DNA of 64,000 nt from Oikopleura dioica (Eukaryota; Chordata; Appendicularia; Copelata; Oikopleuridae), in NCBI GenBank assembly GCA_907165135.1, contig OU015568.1, positions 6,890,501 to 6,954,500 on the forward strand, written 5' to 3'. The translations under genes were made by a program, and so were the position numbers. This document shows positions 34,467-45,342 of this stretch, in pieces (the stretch's first letter is position 1; every line of letters begins with the position of its first letter). The notes beneath the pieces are model-generated. The model did no database searches, was not told the DNA's origin, and worked only from the letters and a program-made list of their open reading frames with translations.

Positions 34467-37400
34467 ATGGAACACAAGGGACCTGAGATAAGGATGGTCC
34501 ACAAAGAAGTCGCCCAAGCTGTCAACTCCTCCCTCGACCTGCGTCTTGAAAAAGACTCAAACCAGTGCCCGCTCGGCTACTACAGGTAACAACTGTGTTT
34601 CCACTGCGATCTCAGCAATCGTCAGCAATTTGGCAACTTCCTCTGGCAGTCTGCAGGGCCGCGTGTGTCGCTATACCCGCAATCCTCTTTTGTCGAAACC
34701 GTTTTCGGAATTCACTTTTGGTGGAGTCCCAGCTCAAATCCTGTAAATAGCAACAAATTCGGGCGGGGGCCACAATTTAGAGCATTTTCAAATTTAGGAA
34801 GCAGAAATTTTGAATTTAGATCTAGGCGTTACCTTTCGCGAATCCGCTTATTCAGTAACTTGAATCTTCTGCTCGGCAACCTGAGTCAGAGTCTGTAAGA
34901 TCTTTGATGAAAAGCCGCGTAGCGGCTTTTTAAAAACGAAGCCGCGAAGCGGCTTCGCCAGTATTTAAAGATAGATTGGTATGATTATGCTGCGAAGCCG
35001 CTTCGCGGCTTCGTTTTAAAAGCCGCTACGCGGCTTTTCATTAGAGATCTTTCAGACCCTGACTCAGGCTTTCTACAAAGGTTGCCAAGCTTAGATTGAA
35101 TCAATAAAGCCAAATCCTACCTAGAAAATGACGGTTAATGCATAAGAGAAAAAGGCCGCTGTTGTAAGAAGGCTAAATCAAAAATTCGTCTAATCCAAAT
35201 CAGTGCGACCAGTTTGTGACCTTTGTCAGATTAACCGGTTGAGAGGGTGAGCGAGGAAATTCCGAGGAACTTACGTTAACCATCTGCCAGCAGGGCGTCT
35301 CTTTTATTCCTTTCCCTGTGCTTAGAGCATTAGCTGACCGCTAAGGGTCTATCACGTGGTCGCCAGAGTGGATTCTTGAGAGGCCGATCAGCTGCTGGAG
35401 ATAAGAAGTCGTTTAAGGGTCTTTAACATTTTTATGGGCAGCGAAGTACTGAGTCTAAATTGTTCGTTCCGATAGCAAATTTGATTTTTCAAATTTTGAA
35501 ATTGTTGAGCCCCGGTGACACATAAAGCGGATTGTATTGAACCACTACTAATGCAAAGGGCTTTTTTGCGCCGCCGCCCGTCTTGGTCCTCGGGCTTGGC
35601 CTTCTAAATAATCCACCCTTGTCGGGGAAACATCAAATCGTGTTGAAGTCGCAAACCAGCCGATCAGTGGCTTTTTCGCTTTGTTAACAGACCGATTTGA
35701 TTATTGGCCATTCCGGGCGAGCGGGGTGGGAAATAGAGAACGTGCGTTTAACGACGTTTATCGCCCAGCACTTTGTTTCTGCAAGGACTTTACTGTGCGA
35801 TTACTTGACTCGTGACATTTGTGAGTTGGCGAAGTTATGATCATAGATCATTTAAAGTTTAGATCTTCATCGAGGATTGAGTAATTCAGACCTCTTTTTC
35901 GCCCGTTTTCTCGGTTTTTTTTTTTCTCCAGAAAAAGTTGGAGCAACTTGAAGTTCGAGTGAAAAAACACCGTAAATCAGCTATTTGGTGGAGGCACTCC
36001 GACTACTACACTCCTGGTGAAATGGATAATCCGCTTTTTCGATCGTGGAAAATGAGCTGGAAAAGTCGGCTCGCGGCCCCTCTTCACCTCGAGGCTTTGG
36101 AGGTTAAATTTCTCCATCTCCTTTTTCAACAAATGGGCACGCATTTTTTAATAATTGCCACTCGTTTTCGCGATTCACAGAGAGGGAGGAGGGGTATTAG
36201 AAACATGTGTCTTTCTTTCTCTGTCGCGCTGAAAATTAATGAGTTTTGAAAGACGCCTTTTTACTTGCGATTTTTTTTCGTTCAAAAAGACAATCCACGT
36301 GCGCCTGGATCGCGGTCGCGGGGCATTAGCAGCGATTCAAAATCATCGCGTGGTTGATTCCGTATCTGTTCGTAGCTCAAGTCCGAGGCGGCAATTTTAA
36401 GTTCATCCTTCATCCGCGCCACGATGCAAGCAGGAGACATAGAGAGCGTCCTGTTTGTTTGGATATCCGGACGTACTTTGGTAGCTCAGCCTTTTTCATC
36501 TTTTCCGGATTCCGCCTGAAAACGCGAAACGAAGGCTCCATTCAGCTCTGTTGTTTGACAGGAGTTGGAGGCTTAGACTGCCTAATCCTGAAAAAATCGA
36601 AAAAGAAAAAGCCACTAGAGTCGAGGACACATGTCTCTGTGGTGACAGAGAAGAACCCAAAAACACCCCAGAACGTGGAAAAAAGCGGATTGAGGGGGAA
36701 AGGTTCCTCGGCTCTTGTACTTCCAACAAGTACGCTACGTCGGAAATCTCATTTTAGGCAATAGAATTTGCAGCAAAAAAGCCGCAACTTTGTAAGTTGG
36801 CAATTTTGTCTCCAAATTTCTCGAAATGTCTTAAAATGTTTCGAAATGTCTCGATATGTCTCAGAATGTGCATTTCAAAATTCGAGTTCTTGAGCTTGAG
36901 ATTTGGAAAGAATGGTCAGTTTCTTTTCTGTTGATCGGTAAACAAACGCGGTTCTCTTCAGGCCTGATTGGCAATTTGAGTCGGAAACAGTCAATTACCG
37001 GTTGACTATGCTCCTTACACGTGGATATATACCTCAAAATACTTGCATAACATTTCCAGAGGATGGATTGATACATCGCAACATCGGAAGTAGACATTGT
37101 AATGCAAGATTCGTTCTTTTATTCAGCGGAAGCAGCTTCATGTCTCCAGCTTCTCGATTTTTAAAATCGATCATGATTCGAGTTGATTTGCAGTGACGTG
37201 TATGCAAGAGAAGTGGTACCTGAGCTGGAATGTTGAGTCACGTTTTCGACGTTTTCTTTCATCTTTTTTTGGAGAAGGGGTCGCCACCAGAGCTATACAA
37301 AAATGCGCGTTGCTATTTTAATGGCCAGTGGATAGCTAAATTCTCGTGAATCGGAGTACACAGAACCTGGGACCGGCAAAACGATCGTCGATCAGGCATT

Positions 37401-40400
37401 CTTGAGCTCCGTAATTTCCGGAATTGAAATGTCGAAAATGTTTTTCGAGCCTCGAGGCTGATTTTTATCCGAAAAAATGATGATTCGAGCAAATCATAAA
37501 TCCTAAATCCATAAATCCATAAATCCTAAATCATAAATTTTGGATTAGAAAAGATGAGCCAATTTGCGCGCATGTCCGTATCCGGGAAAATCCACTCTCT
37601 TCTGGGCGGCATTAGCAACCATGCCTACCTGTTCTGCGGTCATCTCTAAGTAAAAAGCTCAGCCCGTCGAGATAGCTGGAAGCAGCACAAGAATTTGCGC
37701 CAAACATTTTCACAGGGCGAATTTAAACTTCTGAGCTGACCAAAGTTGGTTGCAAGTAAATAGGTTTTTCGATGTTTGTTCGACGAAAAATAATCGTGTT
37801 TGTTTCGTCTTCGCTAAATCCCTTTTTTGCCGAGATTCCAGAGCTTACAGAACTCGAAAGCCTGTGCTGAAACCCTTGTCAGAGTCTGACCGATCTCAAA
37901 TGAAAAGCCGCGCAGCGGCTTTTTTAAAAACGAAGCCGCGAAGCTTCGTTTCAAGTGCCAATTCAATCAATTTAAAACTCTGGCCAGTCAGAATCTAACT
38001 TACCTCGCAAAACCTGGAAGCTTTCAATGGAACAGCGAAAAAATCGCGCTACAATCTTTTAATCTCATAAAAATGCACGCGAGCTAGCATTAACATATAA
38101 CTTTAAATTGCAAGTCACGAAGAGTTGCTTATCACCGACTTATCCCCGAGCAGAGAAAAAAAGGGTGACACGTTTAGCACGACATGAATTTCTGGTACTT
38201 GATTTATTCGCCAGCATGACAAAATTGCCATTTAAAAAAAGAGTCGCCCGAAAAAGTTGACTTAGCAAGATTTGAAGATACAGTAGGAGCACTAGAATTC
38301 CTTTTTTCGTCTAAATTTTTGGAATAAATGGAACGCGGCGAAAGAGAGGTGACGAGATAAATATTTGAAATCAATTCTATCCCGGCGCCAAGTGACCACG
38401 TATTATGTTCAACCCCTTGGCCGACTCGATTATTGTCAAGCTGCGTTTTGTTTACAGTTGAGTAATAAGGTTCGGCTTCTTCCTAATTCGAATTTGTTGT
38501 TTTTGCTTTCTAGCAAATGAAAATTACATTAATTTTATTCTTGCAATGTCAAGCAAGCTCAAAACAACGCCACTTTATCTTCGTAAAAACCTGACTCAGG
38601 ATCCAAAAGATCTTCAATAAAAACTCAGGTTTTCCACACAGGTTCCACACAGAAAGATGTTCAAATTTACGAGTTCTTCGTAACATACAGTCTTAGATGA
38701 TCTCGGTATTTTTATCCACACATCGCTAAAAACTCGCAAAATTAAATAAACCGAAAAGCGGATGTTTTAAAGGTGGGGTGTAACGAGCCAACGAGGAGCT
38801 CGAAAAACGCGTTGAGCTAATTGATGATGAGCAAGATTCGCCCGGATTTTGAAAATGAGAGCGGCTACGTACGACCAAATAGCTAGGCTTACCGGACTAA
38901 ATTTCGACTCATTTTTCTAGCTTGATTCACTGGTCATGTGACACAAATAAAGAAAGCCTAGAACCAGGGCTTTCATTTGAGCACCATATCGAGGGGTCTG
39001 GGTCATATCCGCAAGGCAATTTATGGGACCTGAAGTTCCAAAATGGGCACTAGAATTCTTTAGAAGAATTTTTCGATGCCGGGCCGGCCTTCTCGGAAGT
39101 CGAGAGTCAGTTATTTAGAAAGCTCAGGCTCTGAGCTTTCAGTAGAGCCCAAGAAATCTTAGTGCATGGCGGTTTGTGGCCTTCAGCGAGCGCTTGACGT
39201 CTTGTTTTTGCTGTGAAATTTCACTGAAATGGATGACTTTCTCCCAAAAAATGGCCAAAATAGGAAGTAAATTGACAATTAAACTGATCGCTGATGGCCA
39301 AAAATTGCCATGCACTAAGATTTCTTGGGCTCTACTGAAAGCTCAGAGCCTGAGCTTTCTAAATAACTGACTCTCGACTTCCGAGAAGGCCGGCCCGGCA
39401 TCGAAAAATTCTTCTAAAGAATTCTAGTGCACATTTCGGAACTTCAGGTCCCATAAATTGCCTTGCGGGTATGACCCAGACCCCTCGATATGGTGCTCAA
39501 ATGAAAGCCCTGGTTCTAGGCTTTCTTTATTTGTGTCACATGACCACTGAATCAAGCTAGAAAAATGAGTCGAAATTCAGTCCGGTAAGCCTACAAATAG
39601 CCCCACTGGCAATTAAAAACTTGAAGAGGAGAATTGTCTTTTGAATGAATTGGTACTTTAAATGCCTAAATCTAAAATTCTAGCGAAAGAATCAAAAAAC
39701 TGACTTGAAAAGGGCAAAAAGGTTAAATCAGCGCGCGCCACCCCTCGCTGGCCAAGGTCGCGCAAATCACTTTTATTTATGCGGCGCTGGAATTTAGAAA
39801 TTGAATTTTTTCATCACTACCGCAGTGATTTATTTTCAAATTCCAAGGTTCCATTTTCGCGACTCTTTTTCTTCTTGCAACAAGTGGCAAAAATGTGAAA
39901 TGAGTGTATTTTCGATTCGAGTAAAAATACCTGGCTTTTTCGGTAAATTCAATTAAGGGTGTCAACATCGAAAATAGTTTTCCGTTTTTCTTTTAATTGA
40001 TCGAAGATCCATTTAATCCAAGACGCGCCTAGTAGGATCAAAATAGTAGGATGCAAATGCCAAATTTTCCGGGTGACGGTTATGTGCTCATTATTGGCGC
40101 TGATTTTCCGCGATTCTGTTCACCGAAAAACCTCAGCTGTCATCTCTCGATGTGAAACTCGTCGCCGTTCCAGCACTGGTTCCTAATTTCGCGAAATCTA
40201 CCGAGCCAAGCCGCGAAAAGATCATGCGCAAAATTGATAAAAAAAGCAGGCAAAACGACTTATTTTTTAGAGTCTTTTTAGATTTGCAAATTAATGGCCT
40301 TCTACTTATTTGTTTGAAACGTTTGTTGGAACTCAGGCTGCTATCTAACGAGTGACTTTGTTTGTGGCCTTTGTGACCCGCATCTGTGTTACGTTTTGTA

Positions 40401-43400
40401 ATCTGGTTTCTCGATTTAGAAACTGTCACTCTCGCCGCCTGGCTACTTTGCATAAGTCGCGCTTTCTCTACACGCTGCTCTATAGAAAAATTCTCTATTC
40501 CGTCTTAGTCCGAGATTAAGAAAAATCAACAAATTTTCTCCGGTCAGGGATTTTCATGAGTTTTCACGATTTTCATGAGTTTTCACGATTTTCATGAGTT
40601 TTCATGAGTTTTTCTTTGAGAAATGAAGGGTTGCTTGAGTTCGAAGTTTATCAACTTCAATCGCTTGTTAAAAAGACGGACACGGCGTTATGTCTTAAAC
40701 TGTCTAAAACAAACTTTCCGCAATTACAAGTTCCTTTTACAAGTCCTGCACGTTTTCTTCTCCTTCTTGGTCGTTATTTGTGTTGAGACGGATAAAGTGG
40801 GAATAGTCGGGGCTGCACCCTTAAAATCCGGCTTGGCGCGCCTCGGCTCAGCTGCGCGGCGAAATTCAGCTGAATCGTTGATTCGGCCGGCGAAGAATCA
40901 AATACAAATCTGGCGCTTTAGAGGGACGCCTGGCTAAGCCCGGACACGTTGTAACTTGACCCTAATATTATCAAGCCAGGACAAACACGTTATCTCATTC
41001 TACGCCGGCTTTCCGATGATATAACACTCTCCCCTTTCATCCCCTTCTCGCTAGAAACAGAACAGTCTAACTAAAGTTTACAAAAACAAGCCTTTTGCGA
41101 TCTGTCTTCGTCCTTGCGCAAATGCGCGCGTTTTCTTGCGCCAAAAAGCTTGAAGGGTTGAAAAATTTGTGAAAATTAATGAAGACAAATTGAAGCCGCC
41201 CGGCCAGATCAGAGGCGCACTTCTAAAAACTGCTTGAGGTGCTTGATCGTCATATCCGACGCGACAATCGCCACGGTTCCGCTAAATTCAAACTCAAGCC
41301 ACGAGACCGTTTTTTAATACCGCCGTGAAAGTAATTTCGAGCCACGTTTTACACTTCCGATTTTCGACCGAGAAAAAGTATGATTGATGCCGAAAACTCA
41401 ACAATTCATTATCGTACATTCTACACTACACCTGTGTAGAAAACCTGAGTCAGGATCGAAAAATGCTTTGATGAAAGCCGCGTAGCGGCTTTTAAATACG
41501 AAGCCGCTTCGCCAAAGTCTGAAAATAGATTCAAATGGTACTTTGGCAAGCCGCTTCGCGGCTTCGTATTTTAAAAAGCCGCTACGCGGCTTTTCATCAA
41601 AGCATTTTCCGATCCTGACTCAGGTTTTCTACAAATTTGACAGCTTTTTCTTGGAGAAAAAGCATGAGAACGATAGAAACTCTTGAATTTTGAATCTTCG
41701 AATATCTTGAACTTCTAGCACTTGGAATCTATCTATGACTGCGCTACAAATCGAATCAGCAGAAAGTTGCGCATTCGGTTAGCAGCAGAGTGATTCAATG
41801 ATGCGCAGATGGATGCATGCAGCGATGTAGGGCAGCGCAACTCTTTGCTAACTTGATTTGCGTGAATCACCTCGCCCGTGTTTTTATATACGAATGTTTC
41901 TCTCATTTTTATCTTCTTTTTTAGACTTCCTGAAATGGAAAGCTGTGATCAGTGGCTGGCCTGCGACGACATAGAAGAAAGGATCGTCGTGACGCATACC
42001 AATCTTGGAAATGGACTTGGAAAAAGCTTCTCCAAAGCTACACTTGACGGCGTGCCAGGTAAAGAAATTGACTCAACATCAAGTTTTTGCAATTGTTACA
42101 AGCAAAAATGCGAAAAATGCTCTGAGCAATGGATTAGTTCTATGAATGAGCACAATGTAGCGCATGCCAAGGCGCAATTAGTGGTCAGAAGACGCCGCTT
42201 TTGGGCGCATACCGGAGATTCCGCATTTTTGAAATCCAGAAAATATTTTTATGGCTTTACAAATAAATATTTTCAGGGAGCCATAAAATTGTTTCGAAGT
42301 ATAGTTTTATATAATTTGAAAGAATAACTACATTGAAGAACATTAATAAGGAATGCCATTGTTGTACTTATAAATAGAATATTTAAATCTCCATCATAAA
42401 AATCCTCCACTTAGTCGCCTTCATCCGAACCCGCGAAGACAAGCTAACATCTGAAAAGATCGTCAATCGCGTTCGTCTTGGATTCGAAAATTTGAAAATG
42501 CTGCAGCCCCATCCGCGCATTACCCAACTCATCGGATACTGCCTCGCTGGAAACACGACCGTCATGATCACTGAGCTCGGACAGTACGGCGATCTCCGCC
42601 AGTTCTTGCTCAGCTCAGAATACAAAGAGTTTACGCTCTTGCAGCGTTTCGACACTGCTCTACAGGTAATTTACGGGATCAAAATTGCTCTGAAACACTA
42701 TTTTCCTCTTTTATTCATAATTTTTGACGTCAAAAAGCTCAAAAATCCGCTCTAGAATAAATTAGGAGTTGCTCTTTTTCCCTCTTTTTCGATGATCTCA
42801 CACCTCCCTACTAAAAATTCACGTGGAGTAATCGGTATGGCTCGGTGGCGGGTTTGAATTTGAATTTTCACGCGGTATATGGAGGCAAAAACTTGCTGGA
42901 ACAAAGGGGACGTGGCGGCACCGCAACCACCTGCGCCGCATTTGATTTTTTACGGGAAAGCGCTGATAGCTTCTCCGTTATCAACCGCCGCCCTGCCCCA
43001 ACGTACTTGGTCTCGTTTTTTAAACACTTCTTTTTCTTACAGTACATTTTCAGGTTGTCGAAGCGCTCGAATACGTCCACGAATCTCCCGGTGGAAGCCG
43101 CATCAACTGCGACATGAACACCGTCGGCCAGGCCCTGGCCCAGTTCATCGTCCTCAGCGACTTCCGAGTCGTCCTCAACGACGTCGACGACCTGCCAGCC
43201 GGTGACTCGAAGACAAACCAAAAATCGCAATGCGTTGTTGGTCGATCGAACATTAATGCCACAGCGGGTAAGTCGTTATATAAGAAAACGCGCGGTCTAA
43301 CCGCACGATCGACTCGTAGAAATGTTGTAAATATGTTATTGTATCACAATTCTTACGTTACGTCTAAATAATTTCAAATCCAAAATTTGAATTCTGTAAA

Positions 43401-45342
43401 AATTTTTCAAAAATTTTTTTCAATTTTTAATATAAATTTTTAAAAGAATTTAAAAAATTTTTTTAATATAAATTTTTAATATAAATTTTTAAAGAATTTT
43501 TTAAAAATTTTTAATATAATTTTTTAAAAATTTTTGAAAAAAGACCTTTTTTAATTTCGATTATGAATAATTGCTTCTTTTCAAGATCACTCCTTCGAAG
43601 CTCCTGAGCGACGCTGGCCGTGGCCCGGCAAGTTGCCGAAGCAGATCGATCCCGCCGAGTTGCGCGCTGTACTCAAAGGGAAAGTGGAAGACTACACCGG
43701 AAACATCGAACTAAAGAAAGGCTCTCAGAAGTGAAACACTAGCGCACGTGCTTAGCTCGGGTGAACAGCGTGAGCCAGCTCTAATTTTAGAATCTCTTGA
43801 ATGTCACTCGCCGTAGCCATAACATGTTAACAGTCTTTAGGCTTTTTCTCTTTCTTTTTCCGGGAGACGGAAATGAGAAAAAGAAAAGTCCAAAAACAAG
43901 CTGATTTTTTCAAATAGCCTAATAAACCTGAGTGGAAATCCTGAGCCAGGGTTCGAAATAACTTTGACGAAAAGCCGCGTAGCGGCTTTTATGAAGAAAG
44001 CCGCAAAGCGGCTTCGCCAGAAGTTTTCAATTTGATAAAAGGAATTTCTGAGGAAGGCGCTCCGCGGCTTGATTTAAAAACCGCTTTTCTCTAGGGCTTT
44101 TGAATACCCTGACTAAGGTTTCCAGAAATTTGTATTTGAAAATTTTTTGTAACTTTATTCATCTGATAACCAAAAATAGTCACCCCCTGTCGACGAAAAA
44201 TCCGACGTGTGGAAGATCCCATTTTTGGTGGAGAAAGTGCTCACTTCTGGCATCAACGTCGAGAGCCGCCTTGGAAAAAGAGTCCTCTCACTCGTTGCCC
44301 GCCTGAAGCCCCTGCTTGAAGACTGCTTAGAAGAGGTAAACTAAGCTTGTGTAACTCGCGGACTGACTGGTCATATTCAATCGGCGCGCTAATTAATCTC
44401 CTAAATGACCACTTAACCCCGGGATTGACCGAGAAGAGCGTTTAACTCGCAAGTCACGTTGAAGAAAAGAATCGACCACTTATCAAATACGGGATCATTT
44501 TTACTAAATAAAACAAATTTTGAAATTTTAGAGAACCTGACTGAGGATTAAAAAAGGTTCAATATAAAAGCCGCGCAGCGGCTTCGCTAGAATTTTTGAA
44601 TACACTCAAATAATCACTTGGCGAAGCCGCTTCGCGGCTTTTATTGTGAAAGCCGCTGCGCGGCTTTTATATTGAACCTTTTTTAATCCTCAGTCAGGTT
44701 TTCTACACAGGTTTTCGAGAACATTTTTATAAAAGATCAAATAATTGGCGAGCAAGTTTTTTCTCAGCACCTTTTTTAGTGACTCGAATTCGTTAAATTA
44801 GCGATCACGTTAAATGTGTACCTAATAAGCCGTCTGAAAATTAGAACATGGCTCGGCTCGTTTTTCTGACTCGCGAAATTCTGATTAGCAATAATCTCGC
44901 ATGCAAATAATTCTAAAAGAGGAAAAGGAAAAGGCACCGCATCGGGTACGTGGTGCTGCGGCTTTACGGTGGTGTCACGGTGTTCGTTTGCCCGGACGGA
45001 AATGTATTTGCGGAGAGGAGCACTCAGCCGACTGCCAAAAGCGTGTCCTAATTCGCTAGTTTTCTAAAGTATTTTCGGCCAGACAAGACAATATGAGCAA
45101 ATTGAGATTTAGGTCAAAAGAAAGTACGAACTTTTACACATTTTTCTTTCACACTTTTTAACGTGGCGACACCCTTATTTTCTCTGACAAACGAAAAGAA
45201 GCCTTCTCTCCTTTTTTTGACTATTTTATTTGCTGATTTTCTTCATCTTTTTCTTCAGAAGCCGGAAAATAGACCAACGGCGAAGACAGTCGTCAGCAGA
45301 TTGCAAAGGATGACAAGGCGCATCGAGGAACTTGGCTGGTAA
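34467..45342 (+). CDS. POMK: Protein O-mannose kinase
   Basis: Seven exons: 34467..34585, 41925..42058, 42415..42665, 43054..43267, 43586..about 43707, 44180..44335, 45259..45342. Exon 1 ends CPLGYYR and exon 2 continues LPEMESCDQWLACDDI, matching the Cys-containing stretch before the POMK kinase fold; phase 2 agrees across a 7.3 kb intron. Then come VAFIRTREDKLTSEKIVNRV, HPRITQLIGYC, ITELGQYGDL, VVEALEYVHESPGGSRINCD, FRVVLNDVDDLPAG, CVVGRSNI, FEAPERRWPW, DEKSDVWKIP and KPENRPTAKTVVSRLQ. As in POMK the usual HRD motif is missing. POMK phosphorylates O-mannosyl glycan in the ER lumen, needed for dystroglycan function. The N-terminal membrane anchor of POMK is not in exon 1 and may be upstream. 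The donor of exon 5 is uncertain (GT at 43684 or GA at 43708). MITEs sit in introns 1 and 5. Confidence 0.88.
34871..35092. mobile_element. GCCGC-hairpin MITE, copy 8
   Basis: GCTCGGCAACCTGAGTCAGA to CAGGCTTTCTACAAAGGTTG, with intact inverted GCCGC stems. In POMK intron 1. Confidence 0.85.
36822..36870. repeat. Short tandem repeat, TCTCGAAATG unit
   Basis: TCTCGAAATGTCTTAAAATG, then TTTCGAAATGTCTCGATATG, TCTCAGAATG: five imperfect 10 bp units. Confidence 0.7.
37496..37540. repeat. Short tandem repeat, TAAATCCTAAATCCA unit
   Basis: Direct copies of AATCCTAAATCCATAAATCC in tandem over about 45 bp. Confidence 0.7.
37861..37995. mobile_element. Decayed GCCGC-hairpin MITE, copy 9
   Basis: Worn left end (CCTGTGCTGAAACCCTTGTC), then AAAAGCCGCGCAGCGGC and a single GAAGCCGCGAAGC. 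The right half is mostly gone. Confidence 0.6.
38588..38642. mobile_element. Internally deleted MITE remnant, copy 10
   Basis: Only the sub-ends remain, facing each other: AACCTGACTCAGGATC and ACTCAGGTTTTCCACACAGG, with about 20 bp between. Confidence 0.65.
38885..39592. mobile_element. Near-perfect 708 bp palindrome (fold-back element)
   Basis: The left arm starts AGGCTTACCGGACTAAATTT and the right arm ends with its inverse, AAATTCAGTCCGGTAAGCCT. About 300 bp of arm match with very few mismatches, including GCCGGGCCGGCCTTCTCGG. The centre, about 39190-39290, is unpaired. No coding capacity. The close arm identity suggests a recent insertion. It lies in POMK intron 1. Confidence 0.85.
40545..40615. 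repeat. Tandem repeat, GATTTTCATGAGTTTTCAC unit
   Basis: Three to four copies of a 19 bp unit, with the last ones shortened to ATGAGTTTTC. Confidence 0.8.
41431..41633. mobile_element. GCCGC-hairpin MITE, copy 11
   Basis: CCTGTGTAGAAAACCTGAGT to ACTCAGGTTTTCTACAAA. The core stems AAAGCCGCGTAGCGGC and GAAGCCGC are present in both orientations. It ends 290 bp before POMK exon 2. Confidence 0.85.
43383..43545. repeat. AT-rich low-complexity tract
   Basis: Alternating AAAAATTTTT and TTTAATATAAATT units within POMK intron 4. Confidence 0.8.
43926..44126. mobile_element. Diverged GCCGC-hairpin MITE, copy 12
   Basis: ACCTGAGTGGAAATCCTGAG to CCCTGACTAAGGTTTCCAG. The left stems are intact; the right stem has decayed to AAGGCGCTCCGCGGC. 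In POMK intron 5. Confidence 0.75.
44533..44712. mobile_element. GCCGC-hairpin MITE, copy 13
   Basis: AGAACCTGACTGAGGATTAA to TTAATCCTCAGTCAGGTTTT, then CTACACAGGT. The arms share the private change CTGAGG, so the two ends have been homogenised or the copy is young. In POMK intron 6. Confidence 0.85.

Larger units (their letters stand above)
34586..41924. other. POMK intron 1 (7.3 kb)
   Basis: It begins GTAACAACTG and ends TCTTCTTTTTTAG. It holds hairpin MITEs, a 708 bp palindrome and small tandem repeats, annotated separately. No exon of another gene could be supported inside it. Confidence 0.75.
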
